DNA of 64,000 nt from Clostridiales bacterium (GCA_019416455.1 DXXG01000010.1:89533-153532), one strand, 5' to 3'. Counted from the first letter of the stretch, positions 41,861 through 51,024 are shown. Program-made: numbers and translations. The notes: a model not told the origin generated them from the letters alone.

Positions 41861-42826
41861 ATGCCCAATGTGTCGGAAAAGAAATTGAAGCTTTTGTATA
41901 TTGCGCGAATGCTGTTGGAAAAGACCGACGAGGGACATGCTGTGACGCTTCCCCAAATGTTGGAAGAACTGGAAGCCCATGGGCTTCACGCAGAACGGAA
42001 AAGTCTCTATGACGACTTGGAGACTTTGCGGCATTTTGGATTTCCGATCCAGACCCGCAAGACCCGCACTTTTGAGTATTACCTTTCAGAGCGCCGATTC
42101 TCCACCGCTGATTTGGCACTTTTAGCGGATGCTGTGCGGCAGGCGCCATTTCTCTCCCAGAAAAAGGCCGCTCAATTAGTGGACAAGCTGGCTGGTCTAG
42201 GCAGCCAATATCAGGCGGAAGAGTTACGGCACGCAGCGTCCTCTGAAGAGGGCGAACGGGAAATCCCAGAGCCTGCTCCGGCTGTATCTGGAAAAGAGGA
42301 GGCCCTTACAACGGAAGAAATGCTTCGATGGGCCATGGAGCGGGACGTTCAGGTGATCTTTCAAACACCTGGTTGGAAACTGTCTCCCAGCGGCACGTTA
42401 AAACGTGTTTCCCAAACGGTGACGGTCAGCCCCTGGCAGATCTCCCGGCGCGAAGGTGTGGCAAGACTGCTGGCTTACGATGGGGAAGAAAAGCGGCTTC
42501 GGTGGTTTCCTCTGGAAGAGATGAGTCAGGTGCAGCTTTTGTCTCAGCCACGGGAGGGTGAAAAAGCTCTGCCCGACCCGGAGAAGATCATTCTGGAATT
42601 TCCCCAGGAGATCTTGCCCCAGGTGGCCGACCAGTTTGAGGGACATCTTCTTGTGGAGCAGCAGGGAAAAGGAAAGCTGCGTGCCTCGGTGAAAACTGGG
42701 GTGGAACCGGCTCTTTTTGCGTGGCTGTTCCAAATGGGCGGCGAAGTCCGGTTGGTTGGGCCCAAAAAGCTGGCGGAACAGCTTCGAGAACGGGCAAAAT
42801 CCCTGGCGAAGTCTTATAAATCGTGA
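41861..42826 (+). CDS. WYL-domain transcriptional regulator
   Basis: 321 residues. N-terminal winged helix (about 1-65: KKLKLLYIARMLLEKTDEG, LPQMLEELEAHGLHAERKSLYDDLETLRHFGFP spread), a middle helical linker, a WYL domain (about 145-235: ISRREGVARLLAYDGEEKRLRWFPLEEMSQ) and a WCX-like C-terminal part. Such proteins bind ligands or nucleic acid through the WYL domain. It starts 20 bases after the pseudokinase gene, so they probably share a transcript. Confidence 0.87.
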   Translation: MPNVSEKKLKLLYIARMLLEKTDEGHAVTLPQMLEELEAHGLHAERKSLYDDLETLRHFGFPIQTRKTRTFEYYLSERRFSTADLALLADAVRQAPFLSQKKAAQLVDKLAGLGSQYQAEELRHAASSEEGEREIPEPAPAVSGKEEALTTEEMLRWAMERDVQVIFQTPGWKLSPSGTLKRVSQTVTVSPWQISRREGVARLLAYDGEEKRLRWFPLEEMSQVQLLSQPREGEKALPDPEKIILEFPQEILPQVADQFEGHLLVEQQGKGKLRASVKTGVEPALFAWLFQMGGEVRLVGPKKLAEQLRERAKSLAKSYKS

Positions 42827-44373
42827 ACGCGGTCGGCCCTAATATGGGCCGACTTTTTGTTTTGCGCCCCTTGTTGCCGGCGGGTGTCTAGTCGGCATAG
42901 ACCTCCATATAGCAGGCCAAAAATAGCCCCGGAAGCTAAGGTCTGAGCGACGGATTCCCATAGCTGCGTCTGGAACACGACCCCGTGAAGCAGCAGTTTT
43001 CCGCACCCTACCGATAGAACGGCGCACAGCAGGGGCAAGACCACATGCCACACCAAGGAAAGGCGTACCTGTGCCACTTTCAGTAGGCGGTGGAGGCTAA
43101 GAGCTGCATTGAAAATGGTGCTGAAAAACAGAATTCCCACGTAGCTCTCCATGCCGAAGAAACGCAGCAGGCACAACACCAGGACTACCCGGATCAGGGA
43201 GTCGGCGAAGTTGTACTTCATGGAGTTGAACTGCTCATCCAAACCTTTCAGCAGACAGTCCACTACCACATCTAAGTAGATCAGGGGCGCTAAGGGAGCT
43301 AACACTCGCAGATAGGCTCCCGCGCTTTGACTATTGTAAAAAGCCATGCCCCAACCGTCCCCGAACAGGAAAAATACCCCGGAAAAAAACATCCCAAAGG
43401 CCAAGGCCAGCCGCACCGCTTTTCCCGTGATGTGAGCCACTGCCCGACGGTGATCCAGTTCCCGTTCCTTGGCAATCTTGGGAATCAGCAGGGAGGCAAA
43501 GGAGGAGAGCAGGGAGGAAGGAAAGTAGAGCATGGGCGTGGCCATGCCTTGCAGAAGTCCGTATTGGGAAAGGGCGGCGGAGTATCCCAGCCCGAACCGT
43601 TGTAGCTCTTTGGGGATCAGTAGGTTTTCCCCGGTGTTCAGGGCGCTGCGGGCGGCAGAGCTCAGGGTGCAGGGCAGAGCGATATGGGAGAGCCCCCGAA
43701 GCACTCCTTGAGCTTTTTCTCGTTTTTGGGGCGTGTTGCGTTTCAAGCTGTGCCGGTAAAATGCCCAGCTGCACAGGAAAGAGACCGCTTCTCCCAAGGT
43801 GGAGGAAACCATAGCAGCAAGGCAAGCGGCTTCCAGGCTTTGAGGTGCGAACTGCCAGAACAAAAACACGGTTGCCCCGATGGTGAGGATCTGTTCGATG
43901 GTGTCGGAAAAGGCGGTGCAAAGGGATTCGTCCACCGCAAGAAAATAGCCTTTCATGCAGGTGCAAAGGGACATAAAGGGAAGCCCCACTCCCAGGATCC
44001 GCAGGCAAGGGGCCGCCATAAGGTCACCCAAGAAGAGTTCCGCCGCGGGTTTTGCCAGAAAGAACAACAGCGCGGCGATAGATAGACTGATGGTGAGACA
44101 GAATCCGAAACACCTGGCTACCGTGGAACGGATCACCTGGCGCTGGCCTGTGGCAATGGCGGCGGAGACCATCCGAGTTACTGCCAGGCTAATGCCTGAG
44201 GTGGAGAGGGTAACGGTCAACATAAAAATGGAGAAAATCAACTGATAAAGCCCCATGCCGGCAGAACCCATCTCCTGGGAGAGAAAGGATCGGTAGCCCA
44301 TATTGGTGGTGCGTAAGAACAGGGATACCGCTGTGAGAATGGCACCCTGGAGCAGGAATTTTCGCTTGGTCAT
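42814..44373 (-). CDS. SpoVB/MurJ-like polysaccharide/lipid flippase
   Basis: 519 residues with about 14 membrane helices of the MOP superfamily. SLFLRTTNMGYRSFLSQEMGSAGMGLYQLIFS, GISLAVTRMVS, and LLSSFASLLIPKIA fit the SpoVB/oligosaccharide flippase group. Such proteins move lipid-linked wall precursors, and SpoVB is needed for spore cortex. ATG at 44373 follows GGAGGCG; longer starts overlap the prmA promoter. Its last codons overlap the WYL gene by 13 bases, tail to tail. Confidence 0.85.
   Translation of the reverse strand: MTKRKFLLQGAILTAVSLFLRTTNMGYRSFLSQEMGSAGMGLYQLIFSIFMLTVTLSTSGISLAVTRMVSAAIATGQRQVIRSTVARCFGFCLTISLSIAALLFFLAKPAAELFLGDLMAAPCLRILGVGLPFMSLCTCMKGYFLAVDESLCTAFSDTIEQILTIGATVFLFWQFAPQSLEAACLAAMVSSTLGEAVSFLCSWAFYRHSLKRNTPQKREKAQGVLRGLSHIALPCTLSSAARSALNTGENLLIPKELQRFGLGYSAALSQYGLLQGMATPMLYFPSSLLSSFASLLIPKIAKERELDHRRAVAHITGKAVRLALAFGMFFSGVFFLFGDGWGMAFYNSQSAGAYLRVLAPLAPLIYLDVVVDCLLKGLDEQFNSMKYNFADSLIRVVLVLCLLRFFGMESYVGILFFSTIFNAALSLHRLLKVAQVRLSLVWHVVLPLLCAVLSVGCGKLLLHGVVFQTQLWESVAQTLASGAIFGLLYGGLCRLDTRRQQGAQNKKSAHIRADRVHDL
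42831..42857. terminator. Terminator after the WYL gene
   Basis: GTCGGCCC / GGGCCGAC with T5. It lies inside the C-terminal codons of the convergent flippase gene. Confidence 0.82.
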
Positions 44374-44386
44374 AGCGCCTCCGCGG

Positions 44387-44415
44387 TTGCAATGGAATGG
44401 GGGATAGGGTATAAT
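44387..44415 (+). promoter_or_regulatory. Promoter of prmA
   Basis: TTGCAA, 17-base spacer, TATAAT. It begins 14 bases from the divergent flippase start. Confidence 0.85.
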
Positions 44416-44484
44416 ACAACAAGAAATAAGCGGCGCCAGCCCAAGGGGGCCGAAAGGTGCGCTGCCGGAAATGAGGAACATCCC

Positions 44485-45408
44485 ATGACGGAAAATTGGA
44501 CCGAATTGCAGATCGAAGTCCCTGCGGAACAGGGGGACCTGGCCGGAGCCATCGCCAATATGGTGGTGCCCTATGGCATCTATATGGAGGACTATTCCCA
44601 TTTAGAAGAGGAGACCATGGAGATCGCCCACATCGACCTGATCGATGAGGAGCTGCTTCAAAAAGACCGTACCAAGGCCATCATCCACATTTACATCAGC
44701 CCCGAGGCCAACCCCGCTGAGGCGGTGTCTTTCCTGGAGGAGCGTTTCCGGGCGGAGAACATCCCCTTCGCTATCTCTCAGGATTCCTGTGTGGAAGAGG
44801 ACTGGATCAATAACTGGAAGAAATACTTCAAGCCCATCCCCGTGGGGGAGAAGCTGTTGATCCGCCCCTTGTGGGAGGACGAGTACGACGCCCAGGGCCG
44901 CACAGTGCTCCACCTGGAACCTGGCCTGGCCTTTGGCACTGGTACCCATGAGACCACCCGTCTCTGTCTGGAATTGCTGGAAAAGTACGTCACGCCCGGC
45001 GTGGATTTCCTGGATATGGGCTGCGGCAGTGGTATTCTGTCCGTGGCGGCCCTGCTGCTGGGAGCCAAGTCCGCCGTGGGTGTGGATATCGACCCCTTGG
45101 CGGTAAAGACAGCCGTGGAGAACGCCCAGACCAACGGAGTGGAGGATCGCTTTACCGGTATTTGCGGTAACTTGGCGGAAAAGGTCACTGGCAAGTTTCA
45201 GGTGGTGGCGGCCAATATCGTGGCAGACATCGTGATCCTTCTCAGCCAGGACGCTCCTCGGTTCCTGGACAAGGACAGCACCTACATTGTCAGCGGCATC
45301 ATCGACACCCGGGAACAGGACGTGCTTGACGCCCTGGAGCCCACCTTCCAGGTGCTGGAGCGCAGGGAAGAAAAAGGCTGGGTGGCCATGGCGCTGAAGC
45401 TGAAATAA
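44485..45408 (+). CDS. prmA: Ribosomal protein L11 methyltransferase
   Basis: Methylates L11. 307 residues: an N-terminal substrate-recognition domain (about 1-90) and the class I methyltransferase with LAFGTGTHETTRLCLELL, FLDMGCGSGILSVAA, VDIDPLAV and VVAANIVADIVILL, all PrmA signatures. The ribosome site before the ATG is weak (GAGGAA). Ends at a strong terminator. Confidence 0.94.
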   Translation: MTENWTELQIEVPAEQGDLAGAIANMVVPYGIYMEDYSHLEEETMEIAHIDLIDEELLQKDRTKAIIHIYISPEANPAEAVSFLEERFRAENIPFAISQDSCVEEDWINNWKKYFKPIPVGEKLLIRPLWEDEYDAQGRTVLHLEPGLAFGTGTHETTRLCLELLEKYVTPGVDFLDMGCGSGILSVAALLLGAKSAVGVDIDPLAVKTAVENAQTNGVEDRFTGICGNLAEKVTGKFQVVAANIVADIVILLSQDAPRFLDKDSTYIVSGIIDTREQDVLDALEPTFQVLERREEKGWVAMALKLK

Positions 45409-45421
45409 AAATGGGCAAAAG

Positions 45422-45454
45422 AAAAGAGAGATGGTCTCCCATCTCTCTTTTTTT
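45422..45454. terminator. Bidirectional terminator between prmA and the anti-sigma gene
   Basis: AAAAGAGAGATGG / CCATCTCTCTTTT with T7. Confidence 0.88.
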
Positions 45455-45466
45455 AATGCTGAAAGT

Positions 45467-47038
45467 TTATTCTACCCAGCGGTCGCTCAGCTGAACATCC
45501 TGACGGATCAGCTCCTCTCCGGAGGCGCTGTCAGTAATCACAACTGTGACTGTTTCGCCCCAAGCGGGCAAATAGTTGATGTCCGGGATGACAAACAGGT
45601 CGTACTGACGAATACTGCCCCAGCCTCCCCAGAAATAGCAGTTCTCGTCGTAGAACCCATTGCCCATTCCTGTGGGAGTCTCATGCTTGGAGACCGTGGT
45701 ACCTAACAAGGTTCCGTCCGCTGTGTACACGGCAGCTTCGATCTGGCGATAAGCGTCCTGAGTATGCACACGGATCCCGAACCGATTCCCTTTCGTGTAG
45801 GAAACAGAAGTCAATTCCATGGTGCCGCTGTCAGGGGAAGTGAAAGGTTCCCCTTCTTTTGCCCAAGAGATACTATAGTAGAGGAAAGGTCCGTTCAGAT
45901 CCAGCACGCCGCCATCTTGATACGTGGTAGAGGAGACAGCTGTCTGGTCGCTCAGATCGATGGTGAATTCCGCAAGAACTTTGCCTTTCTGGATGTTCTG
46001 ATAAAACCGCAGCACAACTTGATCGGTCCCTGCCGGCACACCGTCAAAATACAGGGTGCAGGTTTGGGCACCGCCATCCTCCCAAGGATAAAATTCACCC
46101 TGTTCATGGGATTCTGCCAGGTTGAACCGGACATCCAGACCATCCATGGTGTACATCCGGGGGGTTGCCTCACCCCAATCAGGAAGGGATACGGTGACAA
46201 GCGTTCTGGTGGGAGAGACATCAATCGATTGTACCTGAGCGCCGTTGCTGCTGTCACTGTCAATGGTTGCGTTCAGGTTGCTGCTGGTGTCCACATCCAC
46301 GGTGAAACTGGTTTGGAGATCTACACCGGAAATGTCCTCGATCTGGCCCTTGGTCTCATAGTCTTTTGTGTAGGGGTACCCGTACAGAGTGGGGATGGAA
46401 ACATCCACGGAGATCTGGTCGCCATCGGAAAGAGTTTCCGAAAGCGGGAAGGTGAATACTCCTGTAAAATGCCCGTTGTTCTGAGAGTTTAAAGCCATGC
46501 TGGAGCTAGGGGTAGCCGCAGTGCCGTTTAAGGAAAAAACAGCGTCCTCATGGGGCCCAATATAGGCGTACTTGTCGGCCAGTTCTTGAGGAAGGGTTGC
46601 ATCCAGCGTGAAGGAAAGCATTTTCCCGTCGCTGAACCCTTGGGAAATGTTCAGTTCGATGGCACCGTCCGCGCTGGCGGTGGTGACGTTCACGTCTTGA
46701 ACATCATAAGTGTCCAAGAAGGCTCCGTGGGCAGTTTTTTGGGAAGCTACAGTAGAGAAGTTCTTCCCGTTGAACGATTCAAAAAATCCTCCCACCAAGG
46801 GCAAACTCTCTGCGAAAGCGGGGAACGCGGCGTTTACACCGAACATCATCCCACAGCACAGGCAGGCGGCGGTAGCGGTGACCCACAAAGCTTTGTGGCG
46901 GCGTCGGCGTACAGGGGCTTCCTGCTGGACCCCCAGCATACGATAGGTGTCCTCAAAGCGCTGAGTGGCTTTGGGGGACAGGTTCCTCCGAGGCACCTCT
47001 TGGTGGAGCTGCTCCAAAAACATAGTGTCGTGTTTCAT
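45467..47038 (-). CDS. DUF4179-type membrane protein, probable anti-sigma factor
   Basis: 523 residues. Cytosolic N terminus (about 1-45, with RFEDTYRMLG), one membrane helix (about 50-72), then a large extracellular all-beta region: DUF4179-like part with FPAFAESLPLVGGFFESFN, followed by Ig-like strands to the end. It overlaps the restored reading frame of the ECF sigma gene by four bases (ATGA), the usual sigma/anti-sigma coupling. It probably holds the sigma factor at the membrane. Confidence 0.8.
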   Translation of the reverse strand: MKHDTMFLEQLHQEVPRRNLSPKATQRFEDTYRMLGVQQEAPVRRRRHKALWVTATAACLCCGMMFGVNAAFPAFAESLPLVGGFFESFNGKNFSTVASQKTAHGAFLDTYDVQDVNVTTASADGAIELNISQGFSDGKMLSFTLDATLPQELADKYAYIGPHEDAVFSLNGTAATPSSSMALNSQNNGHFTGVFTFPLSETLSDGDQISVDVSIPTLYGYPYTKDYETKGQIEDISGVDLQTSFTVDVDTSSNLNATIDSDSSNGAQVQSIDVSPTRTLVTVSLPDWGEATPRMYTMDGLDVRFNLAESHEQGEFYPWEDGGAQTCTLYFDGVPAGTDQVVLRFYQNIQKGKVLAEFTIDLSDQTAVSSTTYQDGGVLDLNGPFLYYSISWAKEGEPFTSPDSGTMELTSVSYTKGNRFGIRVHTQDAYRQIEAAVYTADGTLLGTTVSKHETPTGMGNGFYDENCYFWGGWGSIRQYDLFVIPDINYLPAWGETVTVVITDSASGEELIRQDVQLSDRWVE

Positions 47039-47548
47039 AGCGCTTCTCCTTTCTCCTCACAATAAAGTTTTTTGAACCGGTCCCGGCTGCGGGTGAGTCT
47101 GGTCCGGACAGCGGCCTTCCGAAAGAGAAAGCGCCTGGGCGATTTGACGGACTGTGAAATCATCGTAATAATACAAGGACAGGATCAGCTGGTCTTGGTC
47201 TCCCAGTTTTCCTAAAGCCCTGCGCACGTCCATGGCGGTATCCCAATCGGGTTCCTCTCCGTTTTCCGGCATGGTGTCCCCATAGGAAAAGCGGCTTTGC
47301 CGCCGCTGAATGTCATAGCACTTGTTCAGCAGAATGCGTACCAGCCAAGTTTTGAAATATTTGTCCTTTTCCAGGGTGGGAAGCTTTTCCCAGCAGGCCA
47401 GTATAGTGTCCTGGATGGCATCCAGGGCGTCGTCTTCCTGGCGCAAGGTCAGCAATGCCGTATTGTAGAGCAGATTCCGATGCATGTCCATGAGCAGGGC
47501 AAAGGCTTCCTTGTCTCCGCGTTTTGATTTCCGTACAAGGTCTGTCAT
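47035..47548 (-). pseudogene. ECF sigma factor with a one-base frameshift in region 4.2
   Basis: Regions 2 and 4 are clear: LMDMHRNLLYNTALLTLRQEDDALDAIQDTILACW spread over about 18-52, and LGDQDQLILSLYYYDDFTVRQIAQALSLSEG. After SEG the frame goes wrong and stops at 47057. Removing one C from the GGCC at 47113-47116 restores V-R-T-R-L-T-R-S-R-D-R-F-K-K-L and a stop that overlaps the anti-sigma ATG by four bases. The lesion removes the recognition helix end. It may be a real mutation or a sequencing error. ATG at 47548 has GGAGGGGG upstream. Confidence 0.8.
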
Positions 47549-47575
47549 ACATCCCCCTCCTTTCGCGTTCATCTA

Positions 47576-47604
47576 TTAGACGGGTGGGGGAGAAAAGTGT
47601 TACA
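47576..47604 (-). promoter_or_regulatory. Candidate ECF-type autoregulated promoter
   Basis: Minus strand TGTAACA, 15-base spacer, CGTCTAA, 28 bases before the ECF gene: the AAC/CGTC pattern typical of ECF-driven promoters. Confidence 0.55.
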
Positions 47605-47644
47605 CCCGAGTTTTGGAGAAAGGCGGCTACGATATAATAAAAAG

Positions 47645-47678
47645 AAAAGCTCTCCGCGTTTCCACGGAGAGCTCTTTT
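47645..47678. terminator. Terminator of the Gfo/Idh/MocA gene
   Basis: AAAAGCTCTCCGCG / CACGGAGAGCTCTTTT stem; works on both strands. Confidence 0.85.
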
Positions 47679-47708
47679 GTAACTTTACGTTGCCGTGAAA
47701 GCCGTTTC

Positions 47709-48827
47709 TTAGAAGTAAACGGGCTTGCCGGTCTTGGAGGACTGATAGATAGCGTCCAGGATCTTGGTGACCACGAAAGCCTGATCAGCGGTGACGAACA
47801 GCTCGCCCTCGCCGCGCAGAGCCTTGACCCAGATCTCATGCTCCTTGGAAACGGGAGCGGGGCCCTGGCTGAAGCCGGGGATGTAGGAAGCAACCTTGTT
47901 GCCCACCATGGTGATAGCGGGCTGATGGCCCACAACATGGTTCAGGCGAACCTGATCGGACAGGGTGTCCAGACCGCCCTTGGTGCCGGCCAGCATGGTG
48001 TGAGCTTCGCCGTTAGCGCCGGACTCGGGGCTCATGTTGATAGCCCAAGAAGCGCGCAGGTTGATAACAGCGCCGTTCTTCATCTTGATCATGCCCACAG
48101 CGGAGTCTTCCACGTCGTAGGTCTTGTTGTTCCAAGAATCCTGCTGACCGCGGCTGTTGACCTGGCCCTGGTTCTCAGGATCCAGCAGGGTGCCCAGCTT
48201 CTCGAAGGAAGTGCCCACCACATAGTCAACGTCGTAGTTGTTCATCAGGAACAGGGTCAGGTCCAGAGCATGGGTGCCGATATCGATCAGGGGACCGCCG
48301 CCCTGCTTGGACTTGTCGGTGAACACGCCCCAAGTGGGAACGCCACGGCGACGCAGATAGGTGGCCTCAGCGTAGTAGATATCGCCCAGCCAGCCTTCGT
48401 CCACAACAGCCTTAGCGACCTGGTTCACGGGGAAGTGACGATACTGATAGCCGATGGTCAGCATCTTGCCGGTGCGGTCCCGAGCGTCCAGCATCTTCTG
48501 GGCGTCAGCGGGAGTAGCAGCCATGGGCTTCTCGCACAGAACATGCTTACCGGCTTCCAGAGCGGCCACAGTGATCTCGCAGTGGGCCACGTTGGGGGTC
48601 AGCACGTGCACGGCGTCGATGGTGGGGTCAGCCAGCAGCTCGTGGTAATCGGTGTACACCTTGGCATCGGGAGTGCCATATTCTTTGGCGGCTTTCTCAG
48701 CGCGCTCGGGGATCAGGTCACAGAAAGCGACCATGTCCACATACTCTTTCTGCTGAGCCATGCCAGGGAAATGCTTGCCATTGGCGATACCGCCGCAGCC
48801 GATAAAGCCGATCTTTAATTTTGCCAT
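47709..48827 (-). CDS. Gfo/Idh/MocA-family NAD(P)-dependent oxidoreductase
   Basis: 372 residues. Rossmann domain with IGFIGCGGIANGKH and the EKP motif HVLCEKPMAATP (about 93). The C-terminal alpha/beta domain has YRHFPVN, GGGPLIDIGTHALDLTLFLM and a Gly-rich insert. Family members oxidise sugars or inositols; the substrate is unclear. AGGAGGAG precedes the ATG. It is a single-gene unit. Its codon use is strongly biased, which suggests high expression. Confidence 0.87.
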   Translation of the reverse strand: MAKLKIGFIGCGGIANGKHFPGMAQQKEYVDMVAFCDLIPERAEKAAKEYGTPDAKVYTDYHELLADPTIDAVHVLTPNVAHCEITVAALEAGKHVLCEKPMAATPADAQKMLDARDRTGKMLTIGYQYRHFPVNQVAKAVVDEGWLGDIYYAEATYLRRRGVPTWGVFTDKSKQGGGPLIDIGTHALDLTLFLMNNYDVDYVVGTSFEKLGTLLDPENQGQVNSRGQQDSWNNKTYDVEDSAVGMIKMKNGAVINLRASWAINMSPESGANGEAHTMLAGTKGGLDTLSDQVRLNHVVGHQPAITMVGNKVASYIPGFSQGPAPVSKEHEIWVKALRGEGELFVTADQAFVVTKILDAIYQSSKTGKPVYF

Positions 48828-48884
48828 TGGGATCTCCTCCTAATATGTTCCACACACAAAACGCGTGTGTTGTTTTACGAGATT

Positions 48885-48913
48885 ATTGTAGTACAGGTTC
48901 CGTCAAATGTAAA
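48885..48913 (-). promoter_or_regulatory. Promoter of the Gfo/Idh/MocA gene
   Basis: Minus strand TTTACA, 17-base spacer, TACAAT. The leader contains a CACAC...GTGTG hairpin before the ribosome site. Confidence 0.7.
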
Positions 48914-48987
48914 GAGAGTTTCCCTTAAGAATTGGAAAAGTTTCCGGTGATTTTTTAGTAAAATCACGGAAAAAACAAAGCGCAAAA

Positions 48988-50427
48988 TCAATACTGTTTG
49001 CCCCAGTAGACCATGTGTTTGGCGGTTTTGCCGCAGCACACGCACACGTCGGAGAGATGTTCCTCCTCAAAGGGAATGCAGCGGGATTTCACGCCGCCGG
49101 TGTCCTCCTTGATCTTGTCCTCGCAGGCGCTGTCGCCGCACCACATGGCCTTGATGAATCCGGGACGGTTTTCGGCAGTGTCCAGGAATTCCTCGTAGGT
49201 GGTGGCGGTGAAAGTCTTGTTCTGGAGGTTTTCCAGGGCACGCTGATACATGGCGTCATGCAGAGCAGTGAGAGAAGTCTCTACTGCTTCCTCCAGGTTG
49301 TCCAAAGACAGGAACTGCTTCTCCCGGTTGTCACGGCGCACCAGGACGCACTGATTCTGCTCGATGTCCTTGGGACCGATCTCCAGCCGCAGAGGCACAC
49401 CCTGCATCTCATACTGAGCGTACTTCCAGCCGGGGGAGTTGTCACTGTCGTCCAGTTTCACCCGGTACTTCTTGGAGAGCTGCTCGTACAGTTCCCGAGC
49501 CTTTTCCAGAACGCCGGGCTTATGTTGAGCTACGGGAACGATCACCACCTGGATGGGAGCGATCTTGGGAGGCAGCACCAGGCCGTTGTTGTCGCCGTGG
49601 ACCATGATGACCGCGCCGATCATACGGGTGGAAACGCCCCAAGAGGTCTGGTAGGGAGTCTGGAGCTTATTGTCACGGCCGGTGAAGGTGATCTCGAACA
49701 GCTTAGCGAAGTGGTCTCCGAAGAAGTGGCTGGTGCCGCCCTGGAGAGCCACGCCGTTGTGCATCATGGGTTCAATAGTGTAAGTCTCTTCCGCGCCGGC
49801 GAATTTTTCTTTCTCGGTTTTCTGGCCTACCACAGCGGGGATGGCCAGAGTCTCCCGGTAGAAGTCCTCGTAGACTTTCAGCATGGTCAGGGTGAAGTCA
49901 CGGGCTTCCTCGGCGGTCTCGTGCATGGTATGTCCTTCCTGCCACAGGAACTCAGAGGAGCGCAGGAAAGGACGGGTGGTCTTTTCCCAGCGCAGCACGG
50001 AGCACCACTGGTTGTACAGCTTGGGCAGGTCCCGGTAGGACTGGATGATCTTCTGATAATGCTCGCAGAACAGAGTTTCGCTGGTGGGGCGGATGAACAG
50101 TTTTTCCGTCAGTTCCTCGCCGCCGCCCTGGGTGACCACAGCGCACTCGGGAGCGAATCCCTCGATGTGGTCCTTTTCTTTCTGGAGCAGGCTTTCGGGG
50201 ATAAGCAGGGGCATATACACGTTCTGAACCCCGACTTTCTTGAAGCGGGCGTCCAGGTCATGCTGGATGTTTTCCCAAATAGCGTAACCGTAAGGCTCGA
50301 TGACCATGCAGCCTTTCACGCTGGAATAGTCCATCAGCTGAGCCTTTTTCACCACGTCGGTATACCACTGGGAAAAGTCCTCGTCCATGGAGGTGATGTC
50401 CTCCACCATCTTTTTTTGCTGTGCCAT
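48988..50427 (-). CDS. proS: Prolyl-tRNA synthetase (short, archaeal/eukaryotic-like type)
   Basis: Charges tRNA-Pro. 479 residues without the editing insertion of the long bacterial form. Class II motifs: motif 2 RWEKTTRPFLRSSEFLWQEGHT (about 146-167 in spread), YQTSWGVSTRMIGAVIMVHGDNNGL is motif 3 region; the C-terminal zinc-binding end has CGDSACEDKI and CVCCGK. ATG at 50427 follows AAAGGAT. Starts further upstream precede the promoter. Confidence 0.95.
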   Translation of the reverse strand: MAQQKKMVEDITSMDEDFSQWYTDVVKKAQLMDYSSVKGCMVIEPYGYAIWENIQHDLDARFKKVGVQNVYMPLLIPESLLQKEKDHIEGFAPECAVVTQGGGEELTEKLFIRPTSETLFCEHYQKIIQSYRDLPKLYNQWCSVLRWEKTTRPFLRSSEFLWQEGHTMHETAEEARDFTLTMLKVYEDFYRETLAIPAVVGQKTEKEKFAGAEETYTIEPMMHNGVALQGGTSHFFGDHFAKLFEITFTGRDNKLQTPYQTSWGVSTRMIGAVIMVHGDNNGLVLPPKIAPIQVVIVPVAQHKPGVLEKARELYEQLSKKYRVKLDDSDNSPGWKYAQYEMQGVPLRLEIGPKDIEQNQCVLVRRDNREKQFLSLDNLEEAVETSLTALHDAMYQRALENLQNKTFTATTYEEFLDTAENRPGFIKAMWCGDSACEDKIKEDTGGVKSRCIPFEEEHLSDVCVCCGKTAKHMVYWGKQY

Positions 50428-50466
50428 AAAAACAAATCCTTTCGGGCAGATTTCATTTCTCCGTCC

Positions 50467-50495
50467 ATTATATATGGGCAGTTGGTATTTTGCAA
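50467..50495 (-). promoter_or_regulatory. Promoter of proS
   Basis: Minus strand TTGCAA, 17-base spacer, TATAAT. Confidence 0.85.
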
Positions 50496-50528
50496 GGAAA
50501 AAGAGCCGTTCTAAGGGAAGAAAGGCAG

Positions 50529-50555
50529 AAAAAAGCCCGGGCGTTGGCCCGGGCA
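50529..50555 (-). terminator. Terminator of acpP
   Basis: Minus strand GCCCGGGC-CAAC-GCCCGGGC then T6. Confidence 0.9.
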
Positions 50556-50581
50556 AAAGTGTACGCAGCTAAAAATTGAGC

Positions 50582-50815
50582 TTAAACCTTGGAATGACCC
50601 TCGATGTACTCCACCAAAGCGCCAACGGTCTTGATGTTTTCCACCTCTTCGTCGGGGATCTCCACCTCAAACTCATCTTCAATGGACATCAGCAAGTCCA
50701 CAACGTCCAGGGAATCCGCGCCCAGGTCGTCCGCAAGCGTGGTTTCCGAAGTGATGGAATCCTCCTCCACATCAAACTGCTCGCTAAGAATCGACTTGAC
50801 TTTTTCAAACACCAT
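50582..50815 (-). CDS. acpP: Acyl carrier protein
   Basis: 77 residues, acidic four-helix protein. The phosphopantetheine site is the Ser in GADSLDVVDLLM (about residue 36). It carries acyl chains in type II fatty acid synthesis. AGGAGG precedes the ATG. It stands alone, not within a fab cluster, with its own promoter and a long leader. Confidence 0.96.
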   Translation of the reverse strand: MVFEKVKSILSEQFDVEEDSITSETTLADDLGADSLDVVDLLMSIEDEFEVEIPDEEVENIKTVGALVEYIEGHSKV

Positions 50816-50875
50816 TGTTAGTTCCTCCTAAATTTTTCTTCTGGAATGTTTGGGGGCTACGGGTATTCAAGCATA

Positions 50876-50905
50876 TGGACAAAACCCGTCGTTTTGTGAT
50901 ACAAT
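50876..50905 (+). promoter_or_regulatory. Candidate aroE promoter with a palindrome in its spacer
   Basis: TGGACA, 18-base spacer, TACAAT with TGA extension. The spacer is mostly a perfect palindrome, ACAAAAC-N5-GTTTTGT (50879-50897), placed like an operator. The same element falls in the acpP leader on the other strand, where it would be a hairpin. Confidence 0.55.
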
Positions 50906-50950
50906 CCAAAAGGCCCGGCGTCACGCGCCCCGGCTGTATCTTTCACCTAC

Positions 50951-50979
50951 ATTGTATTGAGTCCGTTCTGCTTTGTCAA
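50951..50979 (-). promoter_or_regulatory. Promoter of acpP
   Basis: Minus strand TTGACA, 17-base spacer, TACAAT; leader of about 130 nt. Confidence 0.8.
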
Positions 50980-51024
50980 CTAGGAATTGAAAATTTTTGG
51001 AGATTCCAGGAAAGGAAGATCACT

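Noticed and set aside
49015..50514. 499-codon plus-strand frame opposite proS
   Set aside because: Mirror of proS, which is certain.
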